Shown piece after piece: positions 27,204-36,989 of a DNA stretch of 64,000 nt; within the stretch, counting starts at the first letter, position 1; every line of letters starts with the position of its first letter. A program made the position numbers and the translations under genes. The stretch lies in IMG/VR virus record IMGVR_UViG_3300017917_000529, positions 1-64,000 of that record; one strand, written 5' to 3'. This stretch comes from a virus. A model generated the notes under the pieces. That model was not told where the DNA came from, made no database searches, and saw nothing but the letters and a program-made list of their open reading frames with translations.

Positions 27204-30200
27204 TATATTCTACTCCCCCTAATTCTTTGAGAATCTATTTGCTTAATCTTCATCATAACTGTATTAGCAATTTCATTAGGATTTGCATCAGATTTAACAT
27301 TAATACTTAGACTATAATTATACACGGAAGAAGACATTGGATTTTCACCTTTGTTTATTGCTCTTAAATTATCTACCCCAAATTTATCAACTGCAAATTT
27401 ACTTACAATAAACTCTCCAGGAGTTAACATTGCTGGCACGGTATCTGTACCAAATGCAAAACCACCAGAAGCAAATTTTTGAATCATTCCACCATTTGCC
27501 CTATAAACACCATATTTGCTAGTTATACCTGGAAGAACATTTATCTTACTTGCGGCAGCAAACGAAGCAGCAGATTTTACTGGTGCTAAAGTTGGACCTT
27601 TAGAACCCATTACACCCATGCTCATGTTTACACCTTTTAAGTTAGGTGCTGGTGTTGGAAAATATTTTGTTTTTGGTGGTGGAGTAGGATTTTTTGATTT
27701 AGGTTTTTTAGTATCATCTTTTCCAGGATCTGTGTCATCTTTTCCAGGATCTGTGTCATCACTTGAAGAACTGCTAGTTGTTAAATTTTGATTACTATTA
27801 TACTCATTCATTTTTTTGAGTATTTCATCCCAAGTACTACTTAATTGTTCTGCTGCTGTTTTTGATCTTGCTATCATGTCATTATACTTACCAGTAGCAA
27901 ACTCTGCTGCCTCTATTTTTGTTCTTTGAGTTTCCCACTCATCCTTTGTTAAGCCAGCAATTCTCAACCCTTCTAATTGTTGTTGAACATCTTCTTCTAT
28001 AATATCTAATCTTACTTGTGCCAATCTTGCTTGTTCTTGTAAAGGTGCAATAGTATCTTGCTCAATTCTATAATTTTGTTCTTTTAATGTTTTAATCTTT
28101 TGTTCTAATTGATCCCTAGTTAAACCTCCAGAAGTTAGTTTGTTTATTTGTGCATCTCTTGATGCTTCCATCCCTTGTCTTTGTTGATCTAATGCAGTTT
28201 GTGCTTCTGCTGCTCTGGCTTCTTGCACTGCTCTTGCTGCTGCATAAATATCTCCTTCTGCAAGTGCTTGAGATACTGACAATCTATCTCTTTCTTGTCT
28301 AGCAATAATATCATTTACTTTTTGTATTTTATCTAATGCTTCAAACTGTTTATTATATTTATCTCTAATCTCTTCTGCTTTGTCGTCTATAGTTTTAAGT
28401 CCATCTTCATATCTATCAATTTGATAATTGTTGGCTGCCTGAACTCTTTGTGCTATTTTTATTTGTTTTTCAGCATTATTAACTATTAATTTTTGTTTAT
28501 CTATTTCTCCCTTTTTTCCAAGTCTAATTATTTTTTCTTGAATTTCAAAATACTTCATTGCAGCATTATATCCTGGATCAAAAGCATCTGTATAGTTTCC
28601 TATTGCCATTGCATTTTTAAATTGTGCTGCTATTGCTTTTGCTCTAGAAGAAACAATGCTGGTTAAACTTTTATTAGTTTTTTCTGATGCAACTGCTGCA
28701 GCCAAAGCATCATCTTTAATTGCTTCATAAGCATCAGCAACTGGCATTCCAGCAGCAACTAATTTTTTAAATGCTTTTGTTTGATTTTCTGATTGAGCAA
28801 CAACCTTTTCTTGATCATTATAATAATCACCTAATGCTATATTATTTAATGCTGTTTGTAAAGTTTTAAAGTCTTTAAACATTCCTTTATACTTTTTATA
28901 ATCTTCTGGTGATAGTCCAGTAATAAAATCAATTGTATTTTGATTAGCACCCTGTTTTCTAAGTTTTTGTGCCAAACCACCAAATGCTAATGTCTCTTTA
29001 GAAAGTTTCTTTAAAGCCTTTCCAGAGGCATCCCAGCCTACTGTAAGTTCTTGTGTAGCCTTTCTTACATCTCTTAATTTCTTTACTATATCATCTAGTG
29101 GTGATGCTGTAGGTCCCCCGCCACCTGCACCAGTATCATCTTCTCCCTCTGTAGGAGAAATTGTTGCATCCATAGCAGATGTTTTCTTTTTGGCAAGTGC
29201 GTCTGCATATGCTTGTTTTTGTACTGGAAAAGAAGCATTACGAAACTTTTCTCCACCTCCAAGACTAGCGGGTTCACTTAACCATTTTTTAACATCTGGA
29301 TCTTGATTAAACGATGTCGAATCTTGTATAGACATAACAGTTGCAATTTCATTAGCATATACCTGTCTTTGATTTTGTGTTAACTTATCAAAATATTCTT
29401 TATCTATTGCACCAATATACTCTGGAGGCATGAAGGTTGTAAGAACATCGTACTCTAACTTTCCCTTATTTTCTTTTATTCCATCATAAACTTTCATTAA
29501 ATCTTTTTTGGCTTCTGGATTATTTTCGTAGTAATTAACTAAATATGCAATATCTAGTTCTCCTCCAGACATAGTAAGTTGTTCATTAAAATCTAAAATT
29601 TTCTGTGCTTCTTCGGCTGTACTTGCTGCCTCAACATTCATTAAAAATTTCTTTCTTGCTTCTTCGTCTACTTCACCTTTATCATTTAAAAATAGTGATG
29701 ATATCTGATCTATTCTTGCTGCTGATGCTCCTCCAAATTTTGTAACAATATTCATTACTGCATTCATTTGTTCTTTATTTTTACCAAAGGTATCTAACAA
29801 AGAAATCATTGTTCCTGGATCAATATTCTTATTTGCCATTTCCATGGTTAGTCTTATTTTTGCAAATTTATCTCCAGATGACGCAGCAATAGCATCTTGT
29901 GCTAATGGTACAACATCAGCAAACATTGTATCTTCATATGCTTTAGTTGCCATCTTATCAGCAGATGATTGCATAGCACCTTGTAATGCTGGATTATTTT
30001 TAAAATTTTCTTCAATTAATTTAGATGTTTCTTGTTGTTTATCTAATAAACTTTGTCTACTTGCTATATATTCATTTTGTAATCTTTCTGATTTTGCAGT
30101 ATCTCCTGCTGCTTTTGCAATTTCAATTCTTTTTTCATATTCCACCTGTAGCCCATCAAGCATTTGTTGATTTTGTTGTAAAGATATTGCGGCTAAGGCT

Positions 30201-33200
30201 GTTGTTCCACCTGCTGCTGCAGATACTCTTGCTTTTCTTTCTGTTAGACCCCTTACTCCACCTGCAATTGCCCCTATCGTACCTCCTACACCTGCACCAA
30301 TAGCGGTTCCAATACCTGGAATTATAGAACCAGCGGTTGCTCCAATTGCTGTACCTGCTCCTGCACCTGCTGCAACATTTCCAAGTAAACTTTTTGTATC
30401 TTTACCAGTAAACCTTGTTGCGGCTCCTGCTGCTCTAAAAGATTGTGCCAAACCTTTATTTGATTGTTCAACTAGTTGTACTCTAACCTTTAATGGATCT
30501 TTTACTAAGTTTTCTCCATTTGGACCTAATAATCTTTCTAATTGACCACTTACTTTAATTCCAAATTGTTGATTACCTAATTGATCTCCAATATTTAATG
30601 CAATAGATCTTGCTTCCTGTGCTGTTAATGCTCCAGATGTTACTGCTGTTGCTAATTGATTAGTTAATCCCGCTCCAGCACCTGCTGCTCCAGATACAGC
30701 AATATTTTTTCCAACTGCCTTTGTTAAAGCCTGTCCTTTTTCTCCAGCAACAAAAGATTCTCCAAATGTGGTTTTTCCTGTAGCGTTCTGATACTGTTTT
30801 ATACCCTCTGATCTTCTTCTACTCATTAATTCTGATGCTGAAACTCTACCAGCAAATTCTGATAAACCTTGTATACTCTTAGAAGATGCTTGAGTTTGAA
30901 GTGCTAAATCAATTGCAGCATCCCTTGCTTTATCCATTGCCATTCTTTGTTGTACATATAATCCAACAATTGCTCCAACTCCAACGGCAAGTGCACCAAA
31001 TTTGCTATTAAGCATAGGTAAAATAAATGACATAGCCATTAATGGCATCATTAATTTTTGAGATATATCACCAATTTTCCCTGGTGCCATAGCACCCATT
31101 GAAGCAGCCATAGATGCAACCATTGATGCAGAACCTAAGCCACCAGAAATTCTCTGTCCCATATTTCCTTTTGGATTTGAAGGTGTTGGCGGAACTGCTA
31201 CTCCCCTTTGTTGTTTTGCAATTTTTTCATTTTGCCTTCTAATTGATTTATCTATTGCCGTTATACCAGTTGATTTTCCATATAAAGAAGTTGCAGATTG
31301 AGATGCATACACTCCTTGAGTTACAGAGTTTCCTAGTTTCTGTCCTGCTAACTTAGCATCATCTACTTGATCCTCAAATCCAAGTACTGCTCCTCTTGCA
31401 AAATCTTTTCCAATTTGTTTCATTTTGGTTGATGGAGATTTTATTCCAAGTTCATCTTTTATTGTACTTTCAAGTATTCCAAATATTTTTCTTATTCTTT
31501 CACGAACCGAATTAATTACAAACTTATCAGCATCAGAACTAAGTTCTTTTCTTATTTGTTTTCTTTGTTCAGGACTTGCATAAGATTTATTAGATAGGAC
31601 AGCATTAGTACCTGGAATTCTCATACCTACAAGATCTTTGGATACTTGACCCCTATCCCCTCCTCTTTGTTTATTGCCTTTATCTTTTTTAGTTATATCT
31701 GCTTGTATTGTTGAAAAGGTGTTAGCAGACTTTTCTAAAAGTTTTCCAGCAGCACGAGTAGAATCTGAAGCACTACTTGATAGTGCCTGAGTCATTTCTA
31801 GTTTTATTATTTCATAAAATTTACTATCATCTACAACTGTTTTTCCTAATTTTCTTAATGAACTCTCTATGTTTTTTTGAATTTGCATCAAACCTTGCTC
31901 TTCTTTTGATCCAGGCCTTACATTATGCTCTTGAATTAAATATCTCATAAAACCTTTTTGGCCTACTGGAGAATTCATAAAATCTGCACTCTGTTCACCA
32001 GTCATCAAACCTTTATTAAATGCTGCTGGCATACCAAAAACTAAATTAGATTTAACAGACATTGGTTTATTTCCTCTGAATGCTTCTAAAATTGCTGGAT
32101 TAACATCTTTTCTTTTTTCAAGTTCTTTTAACATTTCCGTTCTTTGAGCCTGTGATATTTGGATACCTTTATCTCCATGTGATGCAATGAGACCAAAATT
32201 AGCAGGTCCTTTTTGAACTAATCCAGTAGCCATTAACTGTTTGTACCCACCCTCAGTAACATCGTCTATTTTCTTTTGTGCTTTTATCATCATGCTTTTA
32301 GTTACTTTGTACACACCATTTTCTAAATTAACGCCAACTTCCTCTAAAGCCCTTATTAATAAATCATCTATGTTTGCTATTTCACTTTGTAAATCTAAAG
32401 TTTTTTGTATAAGTTTTATTACATTATCATCAGTACTGGAAAATGTCATTCCCCTTACATTTAAAGGTCTTCCTTTAATGTATCCAGGAATATTGTTTGC
32501 AATCATTCCATTAATTAACGGTGCATATTTTTTAGCCATTGCTGATGGTATAACTGCTTCTCCTGGAGAAAGCATTGCTGGAACTTTGTCTCCAGTACCG
32601 CTTCCAGGAACACTTACAATTCCTTCTGCAAGTTTCATTGGTGGTTTTGGATTTTTTCTTGGACCTGCTAAACTAAAAGCGTTTTGTGCTGCAATTGCTT
32701 GTCTATATGAAGCGACTAAACTGTCAAGTGCTTGTTTTTCTGAAGTAAAACTTTGAGTAAGTTTCATATGTGTTTGATCTAATGAAGCGGCTACTGCTGC
32801 TGCTTGCATTTGTGACTGTGTTAAATAGTTTGTCTGTTCTCCAAGTTGAGTGCTTGATTGTCCTGCTCTATTAAATACACCCTTAATTGCTGTAAAACCT
32901 TTAATTATATTAGCAACTCCGTTTGCCAACAAACCAAAAGACATAATTGCTATAGGTCCTAATCCAGCAAGCAATGCTGTCATATATGTTATAAACTGTT
33001 TAGCACCATCACTTAAGTTGTTAAATTTGTCAAATACCTTTCCAAAAAATTCTATTACTGGAGTCAATGCTTTTAAGAATTCTGCTCCTACTGGTGCTAT
33101 GGCTGTTTTTAAATCTTGAACTTGTTTTTTAAATTTAAACATTGGAGATTCTTCAATTTTCTTTAATTCTCGTTCAGATAAAACTGCAAGTTCTTCAGTA

Positions 33201-34621
33201 GTTGCTTTTGTTAATTCAGCAACAGTTTGAGCCTGAGTTCCTTCTTTAATAACGTTTTGAAATAATGTTGATATACGAGCAAATTGAAACTTACCAAACA
33301 ACTGTTCAATTGCTTGTGCACGTTTCAATGGTTCTAACTCATCTAGGGCTGTTGCTAGTTCTAAAACAAGTTGTTTAACATCTCCTTTATTTGCATCCAC
33401 TATTGCTTTAATATTAATTCCCATACCAGACAAAAATTCAGATGCTCTTTTAGTTGGATTAATGATAGATGCCAAACCAGACTTTAATGCGTTTGCACCT
33501 TCTCCTGCTTGAATACCACCTTCACGCATAGCAGTCATAAAGAACGCTAAGTCTTGAACATCTCCACCAAGTTGTTTAATTACTGGTGCTGCTTTTGGAA
33601 TTGCCGTTGTTAGGTCATCAATATTTAATATTGTTTGGTTTTCAACTGCGTTCAAAAAGTCAATATTTTGTGCTAAATCTTCAGATGCAATTCCAAATGT
33701 AGAGGTTAAAGAAATAAGTGTATCTAAAGATTTTTGTTGATCAATACCACCAAGTACTGCTAACTTGCTAGCCTGAGCAACTTGTGCCATCAAATCTGCA
33801 CCCATCTTACCAGTTGCTGCAACATCAGCAGCCATTTTCATTGTATCTGCAACTGCTACACCATATTTTGTAAATTCGTTTGCAAGCATTTGAACATCTT
33901 TTAATGCTTTTGTAGTATCTGCTGTAGTTGTAAACATATCTCCATATACACGTTTAAATCTAATTGCTTGTTCTTCTAATTCCATAAAAGTTTTTGATGC
34001 AACAGAGCCAAAATACATTAAAGGAATAGTAAAACCAACCATAAGTTGACGTCCAGCCCACTGTGTATTTTTACCAAAATTTAATAAACTAGTAGAACCT
34101 TGTTTTAGTAATTGATTTAGTAATGCTTGACGTTGTGCAGCCATTGCTGTTTTTGTTGCGTAATCATTCATGTCAAGTGCAAGAGGTCTTAAAGATATTG
34201 CTTTTAATGCACCTGATGCATCTCTACCCATTTTAATATACTGAGTTTGTAAAGTTTTTACATTTTCTCTTGCAACTTTATTAATAGTATCAAATTCTGA
34301 TTTAAATAATTTACCAAAAGTTTTTGTAGAAGCACCAGCATATCTGAAGTACTCCTTCATAGTAAATTTATTTTTTTCTAAAGCATCATTAAAGGCATCA
34401 GTGGTTGTTCTAATTTTTTTCATTTCGGCAAGGAATTTGCCGCCAGCATTAACTTGATTAATTAAATTTTGTGCCATATTCTGGGATACTGCTGCACCAG
34501 CAGCACCAGTTTTGGCCATTGAGGTATGAAAGGCTGATATTTGACGTTGTAACGCCTTTAAATGTGATATTGCTTCGCCAGTATTAACATTAATATTAAT
34601 ATTGGATTCGATATCAGCCAT
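27203..34621 (-). CDS. Tail tape measure protein
   Basis: At 2472 residues this is the largest gene. It sets tail length and is later ejected. N-terminal coiled-coil helices lead into a region typical of phage tape measures (ALKDVQMLANEFTKYG, AAPVIKQLGG). Hydrophobic patches occur at about residues 540-570 and again centrally (MPLMAMSFILPML, VGAIVGLYVQ). Two copies of the tape-measure motif DKVPAMLSPGE / DTVPAMLTPGE occur near residues 670 and 2390. A long charged coiled coil fills the last quarter. At the usual 0.15 nm per residue the tail would be about 370 nm. It follows the tail chaperones. Confidence 0.95.
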   Translation of the reverse strand: MADIESNININVNTGEAISHLKALQRQISAFHTSMAKTGAAGAAVSQNMAQNLINQVNAGGKFLAEMKKIRTTTDAFNDALEKNKFTMKEYFRYAGASTKTFGKLFKSEFDTINKVARENVKTLQTQYIKMGRDASGALKAISLRPLALDMNDYATKTAMAAQRQALLNQLLKQGSTSLLNFGKNTQWAGRQLMVGFTIPLMYFGSVASKTFMELEEQAIRFKRVYGDMFTTTADTTKALKDVQMLANEFTKYGVAVADTMKMAADVAATGKMGADLMAQVAQASKLAVLGGIDQQKSLDTLISLTSTFGIASEDLAQNIDFLNAVENQTILNIDDLTTAIPKAAPVIKQLGGDVQDLAFFMTAMREGGIQAGEGANALKSGLASIINPTKRASEFLSGMGINIKAIVDANKGDVKQLVLELATALDELEPLKRAQAIEQLFGKFQFARISTLFQNVIKEGTQAQTVAELTKATTEELAVLSERELKKIEESPMFKFKKQVQDLKTAIAPVGAEFLKALTPVIEFFGKVFDKFNNLSDGAKQFITYMTALLAGLGPIAIMSFGLLANGVANIIKGFTAIKGVFNRAGQSSTQLGEQTNYLTQSQMQAAAVAASLDQTHMKLTQSFTSEKQALDSLVASYRQAIAAQNAFSLAGPRKNPKPPMKLAEGIVSVPGSGTGDKVPAMLSPGEAVIPSAMAKKYAPLINGMIANNIPGYIKGRPLNVRGMTFSSTDDNVIKLIQKTLDLQSEIANIDDLLIRALEEVGVNLENGVYKVTKSMMIKAQKKIDDVTEGGYKQLMATGLVQKGPANFGLIASHGDKGIQISQAQRTEMLKELEKRKDVNPAILEAFRGNKPMSVKSNLVFGMPAAFNKGLMTGEQSADFMNSPVGQKGFMRYLIQEHNVRPGSKEEQGLMQIQKNIESSLRKLGKTVVDDSKFYEIIKLEMTQALSSSASDSTRAAGKLLEKSANTFSTIQADITKKDKGNKQRGGDRGQVSKDLVGMRIPGTNAVLSNKSYASPEQRKQIRKELSSDADKFVINSVRERIRKIFGILESTIKDELGIKSPSTKMKQIGKDFARGAVLGFEDQVDDAKLAGQKLGNSVTQGVYASQSATSLYGKSTGITAIDKSIRRQNEKIAKQQRGVAVPPTPSNPKGNMGQRISGGLGSASMVASMAASMGAMAPGKIGDISQKLMMPLMAMSFILPMLNSKFGALAVGVGAIVGLYVQQRMAMDKARDAAIDLALQTQASSKSIQGLSEFAGRVSASELMSRRRSEGIKQYQNATGKTTFGESFVAGEKGQALTKAVGKNIAVSGAAGAGAGLTNQLATAVTSGALTAQEARSIALNIGDQLGNQQFGIKVSGQLERLLGPNGENLVKDPLKVRVQLVEQSNKGLAQSFRAAGAATRFTGKDTKSLLGNVAAGAGAGTAIGATAGSIIPGIGTAIGAGVGGTIGAIAGGVRGLTERKARVSAAAGGTTALAAISLQQNQQMLDGLQVEYEKRIEIAKAAGDTAKSERLQNEYIASRQSLLDKQQETSKLIEENFKNNPALQGAMQSSADKMATKAYEDTMFADVVPLAQDAIAASSGDKFAKIRLTMEMANKNIDPGTMISLLDTFGKNKEQMNAVMNIVTKFGGASAARIDQISSLFLNDKGEVDEEARKKFLMNVEAASTAEEAQKILDFNEQLTMSGGELDIAYLVNYYENNPEAKKDLMKVYDGIKENKGKLEYDVLTTFMPPEYIGAIDKEYFDKLTQNQRQVYANEIATVMSIQDSTSFNQDPDVKKWLSEPASLGGGEKFRNASFPVQKQAYADALAKKKTSAMDATISPTEGEDDTGAGGGGPTASPLDDIVKKLRDVRKATQELTVGWDASGKALKKLSKETLAFGGLAQKLRKQGANQNTIDFITGLSPEDYKKYKGMFKDFKTLQTALNNIALGDYYNDQEKVVAQSENQTKAFKKLVAAGMPVADAYEAIKDDALAAAVASEKTNKSLTSIVSSRAKAIAAQFKNAMAIGNYTDAFDPGYNAAMKYFEIQEKIIRLGKKGEIDKQKLIVNNAEKQIKIAQRVQAANNYQIDRYEDGLKTIDDKAEEIRDKYNKQFEALDKIQKVNDIIARQERDRLSVSQALAEGDIYAAARAVQEARAAEAQTALDQQRQGMEASRDAQINKLTSGGLTRDQLEQKIKTLKEQNYRIEQDTIAPLQEQARLAQVRLDIIEEDVQQQLEGLRIAGLTKDEWETQRTKIEAAEFATGKYNDMIARSKTAAEQLSSTWDEILKKMNEYNSNQNLTTSSSSSDDTDPGKDDTDPGKDDTKKPKSKNPTPPPKTKYFPTPAPNLKGVNMSMGVMGSKGPTLAPVKSAASFAAASKINVLPGITSKYGVYRANGGMIQKFASGGFAFGTDTVPAMLTPGEFIVSKFAVDKFGVDNLRAINKGENPMSSSVYNYSLSINVKSDANPNEIANTVMMKIKQIDSQRIRGSRI

Positions 34622-34646
34622 TCATTCTTACCTCTTATTTAGTTAT

Positions 34647-34967
34647 TTATGGTAAATTATTTAAAAGTGCTGCATCTGCTAATTTAACTCCAGATGCTTC
34701 TTCAATAATTTGATATACCGTTGGAAGATCCATATTTTCTTCTAACGCTGCCAAATCTTCTGCAAGTTCTGGCTTATATTGTTTCATTGCAATTTGAATA
34801 CATTCCATCAATATATTCATTGATTTTTCATTATCTTCTGCCACTGCTGCTACGCCTTCAAATTTTTTCATGAAAGGACGTAGTAGAGAAATCTTTAGTG
34901 GTCTTACTTTGATTTTTGTACCGTCAATAAGCGTAACTGTTTTTTCTTCGTTAACAGTAGTTGCCAT
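34647..34967 (-). CDS. Tail assembly chaperone, short form (G-like)
   Basis: A 106-residue chaperone of the tape measure. The pattern LIDGTKIKVRPLKISLLRPF, then NILMECIQIAMKQY, then DLPTVYQIIEEASGVKL is shared with the N-terminal half of the gene directly upstream. It ends 25 bases before the tape measure, which leaves no room for a frameshift extension. It has its own extended -10 and a strong AAGGAGG site, so it may be made in excess. Confidence 0.82.
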   Translation of the reverse strand: MATTVNEEKTVTLIDGTKIKVRPLKISLLRPFMKKFEGVAAVAEDNEKSMNILMECIQIAMKQYKPELAEDLAALEENMDLPTVYQIIEEASGVKLADAALLNNLP

Positions 34968-34993
34968 TATTCCTCCTTATAAGGTTAAATCTA

Positions 34994-35002
34994 ATTATAT
35001 CA
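34994..35002 (-). promoter_or_regulatory. Extended -10 promoter of the short chaperone
   Basis: TGA-TATAAT in the gap between the two chaperone genes, followed by a leader of about 26 bases with AAGGAGG. The element permits separate dosage of the short form. Confidence 0.65.
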
Positions 35003-35018
35003 CAAAACGACTCTTATT

Positions 35019-35702
35019 TTATATAGTAATTTCTTCATAATCTAAGCCATGTCCTATACCAAACCCTGCTTTCTTGGCTCTAGCACCTCTTAGATTTGTT
35101 ATATCGTTTGCGTCTTTTCCTTTATACAATACTCTTTTTTTCATTTCTTCCCAAGCATCACCTTTGTTATTTTCTTCTAAATCTACTCCTTGAATTGCTG
35201 CAAAAAACTTTTTATCACCATAATCTTGTTCTCTCTTATTTTCTATTATTGAAATTAGTTCTGGCATACACAAAGATATTTCTAATTCTTCATAATTTTT
35301 CCATGCACCTATGAGGAATGCTTCTGCCTCTAATTTTAATAAATCTAGTTCTTGCCAACTTGAACCACTACTTTCAGACTTTGCTTGATCCTCTACACTT
35401 TCTTCTTTATCAGTATTTATCTTGATGCCAGCAGAATATTCTAGTATTTTGTATACCGTTTTAATATCCAAATTATCCTCTATATCGTCTGTTGAACTAG
35501 AGATAGATGGATAGAATTGTTCCATAGCAATTCTGACGCATTCTACCATTATAGATATAGCCTCGTCTTCTGTTGTTTCTTTATTTATTTTTCCAAAATT
35601 ATCTAATATTTTTCTTAAATATTTTATTTTTGATGGAGATATTAATATTTTTGTACCATCAATTAATTGAATTATATTTTCTTCATAAGCCTTAGTTGCC
35701 AT
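35019..35702 (-). CDS. Tail assembly chaperone, long form (GT-like)
   Basis: A 227-residue protein. Its first about 105 residues are a diverged copy of the short chaperone (LIDGTKILISPSKIKYLRK, IMVECVRIAMEQF, DIKTVYKILEYSAGIKI). The rest is the T-like part: a linker, then SSWQELDLLKLEAEAFLIG and a charged tail ending GHGLDYEEITI. In most siphoviruses the long form arises by a ribosomal frameshift from the short gene. Here it is a separate intact gene that starts six bases after an extended -10. Confidence 0.82.
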   Translation of the reverse strand: MATKAYEENIIQLIDGTKILISPSKIKYLRKILDNFGKINKETTEDEAISIMVECVRIAMEQFYPSISSSTDDIEDNLDIKTVYKILEYSAGIKINTDKEESVEDQAKSESSGSSWQELDLLKLEAEAFLIGAWKNYEELEISLCMPELISIIENKREQDYGDKKFFAAIQGVDLEENNKGDAWEEMKKRVLYKGKDANDITNLRGARAKKAGFGIGHGLDYEEITI

Positions 35703-35717
35703 TAATCAATTATAGCA
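35703..35717 (-). promoter_or_regulatory. Leaderless extended -10 promoter of the long chaperone
   Basis: TGC-TATAAT (35717-35709), six bases, then ATG at 35702. The predicted transcript starts at the start codon. The T of the TG also belongs to the U-tract of the terminator immediately upstream. Confidence 0.7.
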
Positions 35718-35747
35718 AAAAGAAAAGCCCATCTTGTGAGATGGGCT
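35717..35747 (-). terminator. Intrinsic terminator after the major tail protein
   Basis: A perfect 9-bp stem (AGCCCATCT / AGATGGGCT, positions 726-734 and 739-747 of the 35 kb line) with a 4-base loop, followed on the minus strand by TTTTCTTTTT. It ends the abundant capsid/tail transcript just before the chaperone genes. Confidence 0.88.
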
Positions 35748-35763
35748 AATCTAAAGTTGCTAA

Positions 35764-36402
35764 TTAAGCAATTGTACGGTCAACGATTTTTCCATACATA
35801 CCATTGTCTAATGGTAGCATACGGAATGTTACGTCGAACATAGATGCTGCATCACGTTTTGCGGATGCTACAACGTTTTCGATTGAAAGAGCACGATATC
35901 CAATATAGATACGTTCTTTATCGATTGAAGGATCGCCAGTTCCTGGACCAACGGCTACTAAACCACGTTCTAGAGGAACGTCGCCCAATTCACCTGAGTT
36001 GATATCAAAAACAGCACTGTTGTTTCCAATTCCTGTTCCAGTTAGTTCAGATAGATCATCTGTTTGTGCAGCAACTGCAACCAAAAGGTTTTCTAATGTT
36101 GCTTCTGCAAATGATGTTGCTAAAGAAACTTGCATGCCATCTTTGAAAAGACGAGCAACGTCAAGAACTTGATCAACTTGAACTTCACCGAAAGAAGGTT
36201 GGAATGTAAGTTCAATACCATTGCTGGTATAGCCTACGTTTGTAAAATCAGCATCATCAGCCAAAGTTTCTTTGTATGATGTTGTTGCTTCAAACGCTGG
36301 TAATCCGTTTCCAATTTCACCTGATAGTGCACCATCATTATATGTAAATAATGCTGCAGCACCAACTATGATGTTATTGGATGTTCCACGAGAATATGCC
36401 AT
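35764..36402 (-). CDS. Major tail protein
   Basis: A 212-residue protein in the classic position between tail-terminator genes and tail chaperones. It is beta-rich (NGIELTFQPSFGEVQVDQV, FDVTFRMLPLDNGMYGKI) and ends in a subunit-like fold. It uses GC-richer codons than its neighbours, like the capsid gene, as expected for a highly expressed gene. It has a long leader with a strong AGGAGAGGTG site and is followed by a strong terminator. These features support a highly made tube subunit. Confidence 0.8.
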   Translation of the reverse strand: MAYSRGTSNNIIVGAAALFTYNDGALSGEIGNGLPAFEATTSYKETLADDADFTNVGYTSNGIELTFQPSFGEVQVDQVLDVARLFKDGMQVSLATSFAEATLENLLVAVAAQTDDLSELTGTGIGNNSAVFDINSGELGDVPLERGLVAVGPGTGDPSIDKERIYIGYRALSIENVVASAKRDAASMFDVTFRMLPLDNGMYGKIVDRTIA

Positions 36403-36462
36403 TTATTTCACCTCTCCTTGTAGGGGTCTATTAAATTGTAAAGCGTTGTTTCCTCAAGTTCA

Positions 36463-36471
36463 AGTATAGCA
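36463..36471 (-). promoter_or_regulatory. Extended -10 promoter of the major tail gene
   Basis: TGC-TATACT with a leader of about 55 bases before the ATG. It makes the major tail gene a nearly monocistronic unit, bounded by this promoter and the terminator downstream. Confidence 0.6.
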
Positions 36472-36479
36472 CCATTTTA

Positions 36480-36989
36480 TTATCTGGCTGGGTTATGCCA
36501 ATCATACTCTATTATTAACTTGTTACCAGCATATGTTCTGGCTGTTCCAAAGTCTATAATGTCTCTAGTTTCTTGTAGTTGATATACCTTAAAACTATGA
36601 AAATACAAAGGTAATGAACTATCTGACCATAATGCAGTATTGGCCCTGGCCCACTTATTAACATCTTCTCCAGACTCATCTAACTGATTAAGTTTATCAT
36701 GTACCTTTTGTGAAAGTTCTATAACGGCTGTTCCACTATTGTTAAAATCATAAAAATAATATAGTAATTGTTCACAATATATATGAGGAAATGATTTTTT
36801 ATTCATCCTAAACATTCTGTCATATACAGCAAACTTTCCATCTGCTTGTGGAAATGTTTCTGTAAGTGCATCAATACTAGTCGTATTAGTTGTTGGAAAA
36901 AAAGGTATGCTAAGATCAAAATCAGCATTTATTACATTTGACATGTATGCATTTATTATTGCTGGTGGAAAGTGTATCGTAGCAGGCAT
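36480..36989 (-). CDS. Tail terminator-like protein
   Basis: A 169-residue protein between the gp10-like gene and major tail protein, the place of the tail terminator in siphovirus neck modules. LYYFYDFNNSGTAVIELSQKVHD and LIIEYDWHNPAR fit a small alpha/beta fold. It lacks a diagnostic motif. It is coupled to the upstream gene by overlapping codons. Confidence 0.55.
   Translation of the reverse strand: MPATIHFPPAIINAYMSNVINADFDLSIPFFPTTNTTSIDALTETFPQADGKFAVYDRMFRMNKKSFPHIYCEQLLYYFYDFNNSGTAVIELSQKVHDKLNQLDESGEDVNKWARANTALWSDSSLPLYFHSFKVYQLQETRDIIDFGTARTYAGNKLIIEYDWHNPAR

Noticed and set aside
32241-32756. 171-residue plus-strand frame inside the tape measure
   Set aside because: Reverse shadow of a helical coding region with no start signal or recognisable domain.
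34600-34700. Programmed frameshift at the end of the short tail chaperone
   Set aside because: No convincing slippery heptamer, and only 25 bases separate the gene from the tape measure. The T-like domain is already present in the upstream paralogue.
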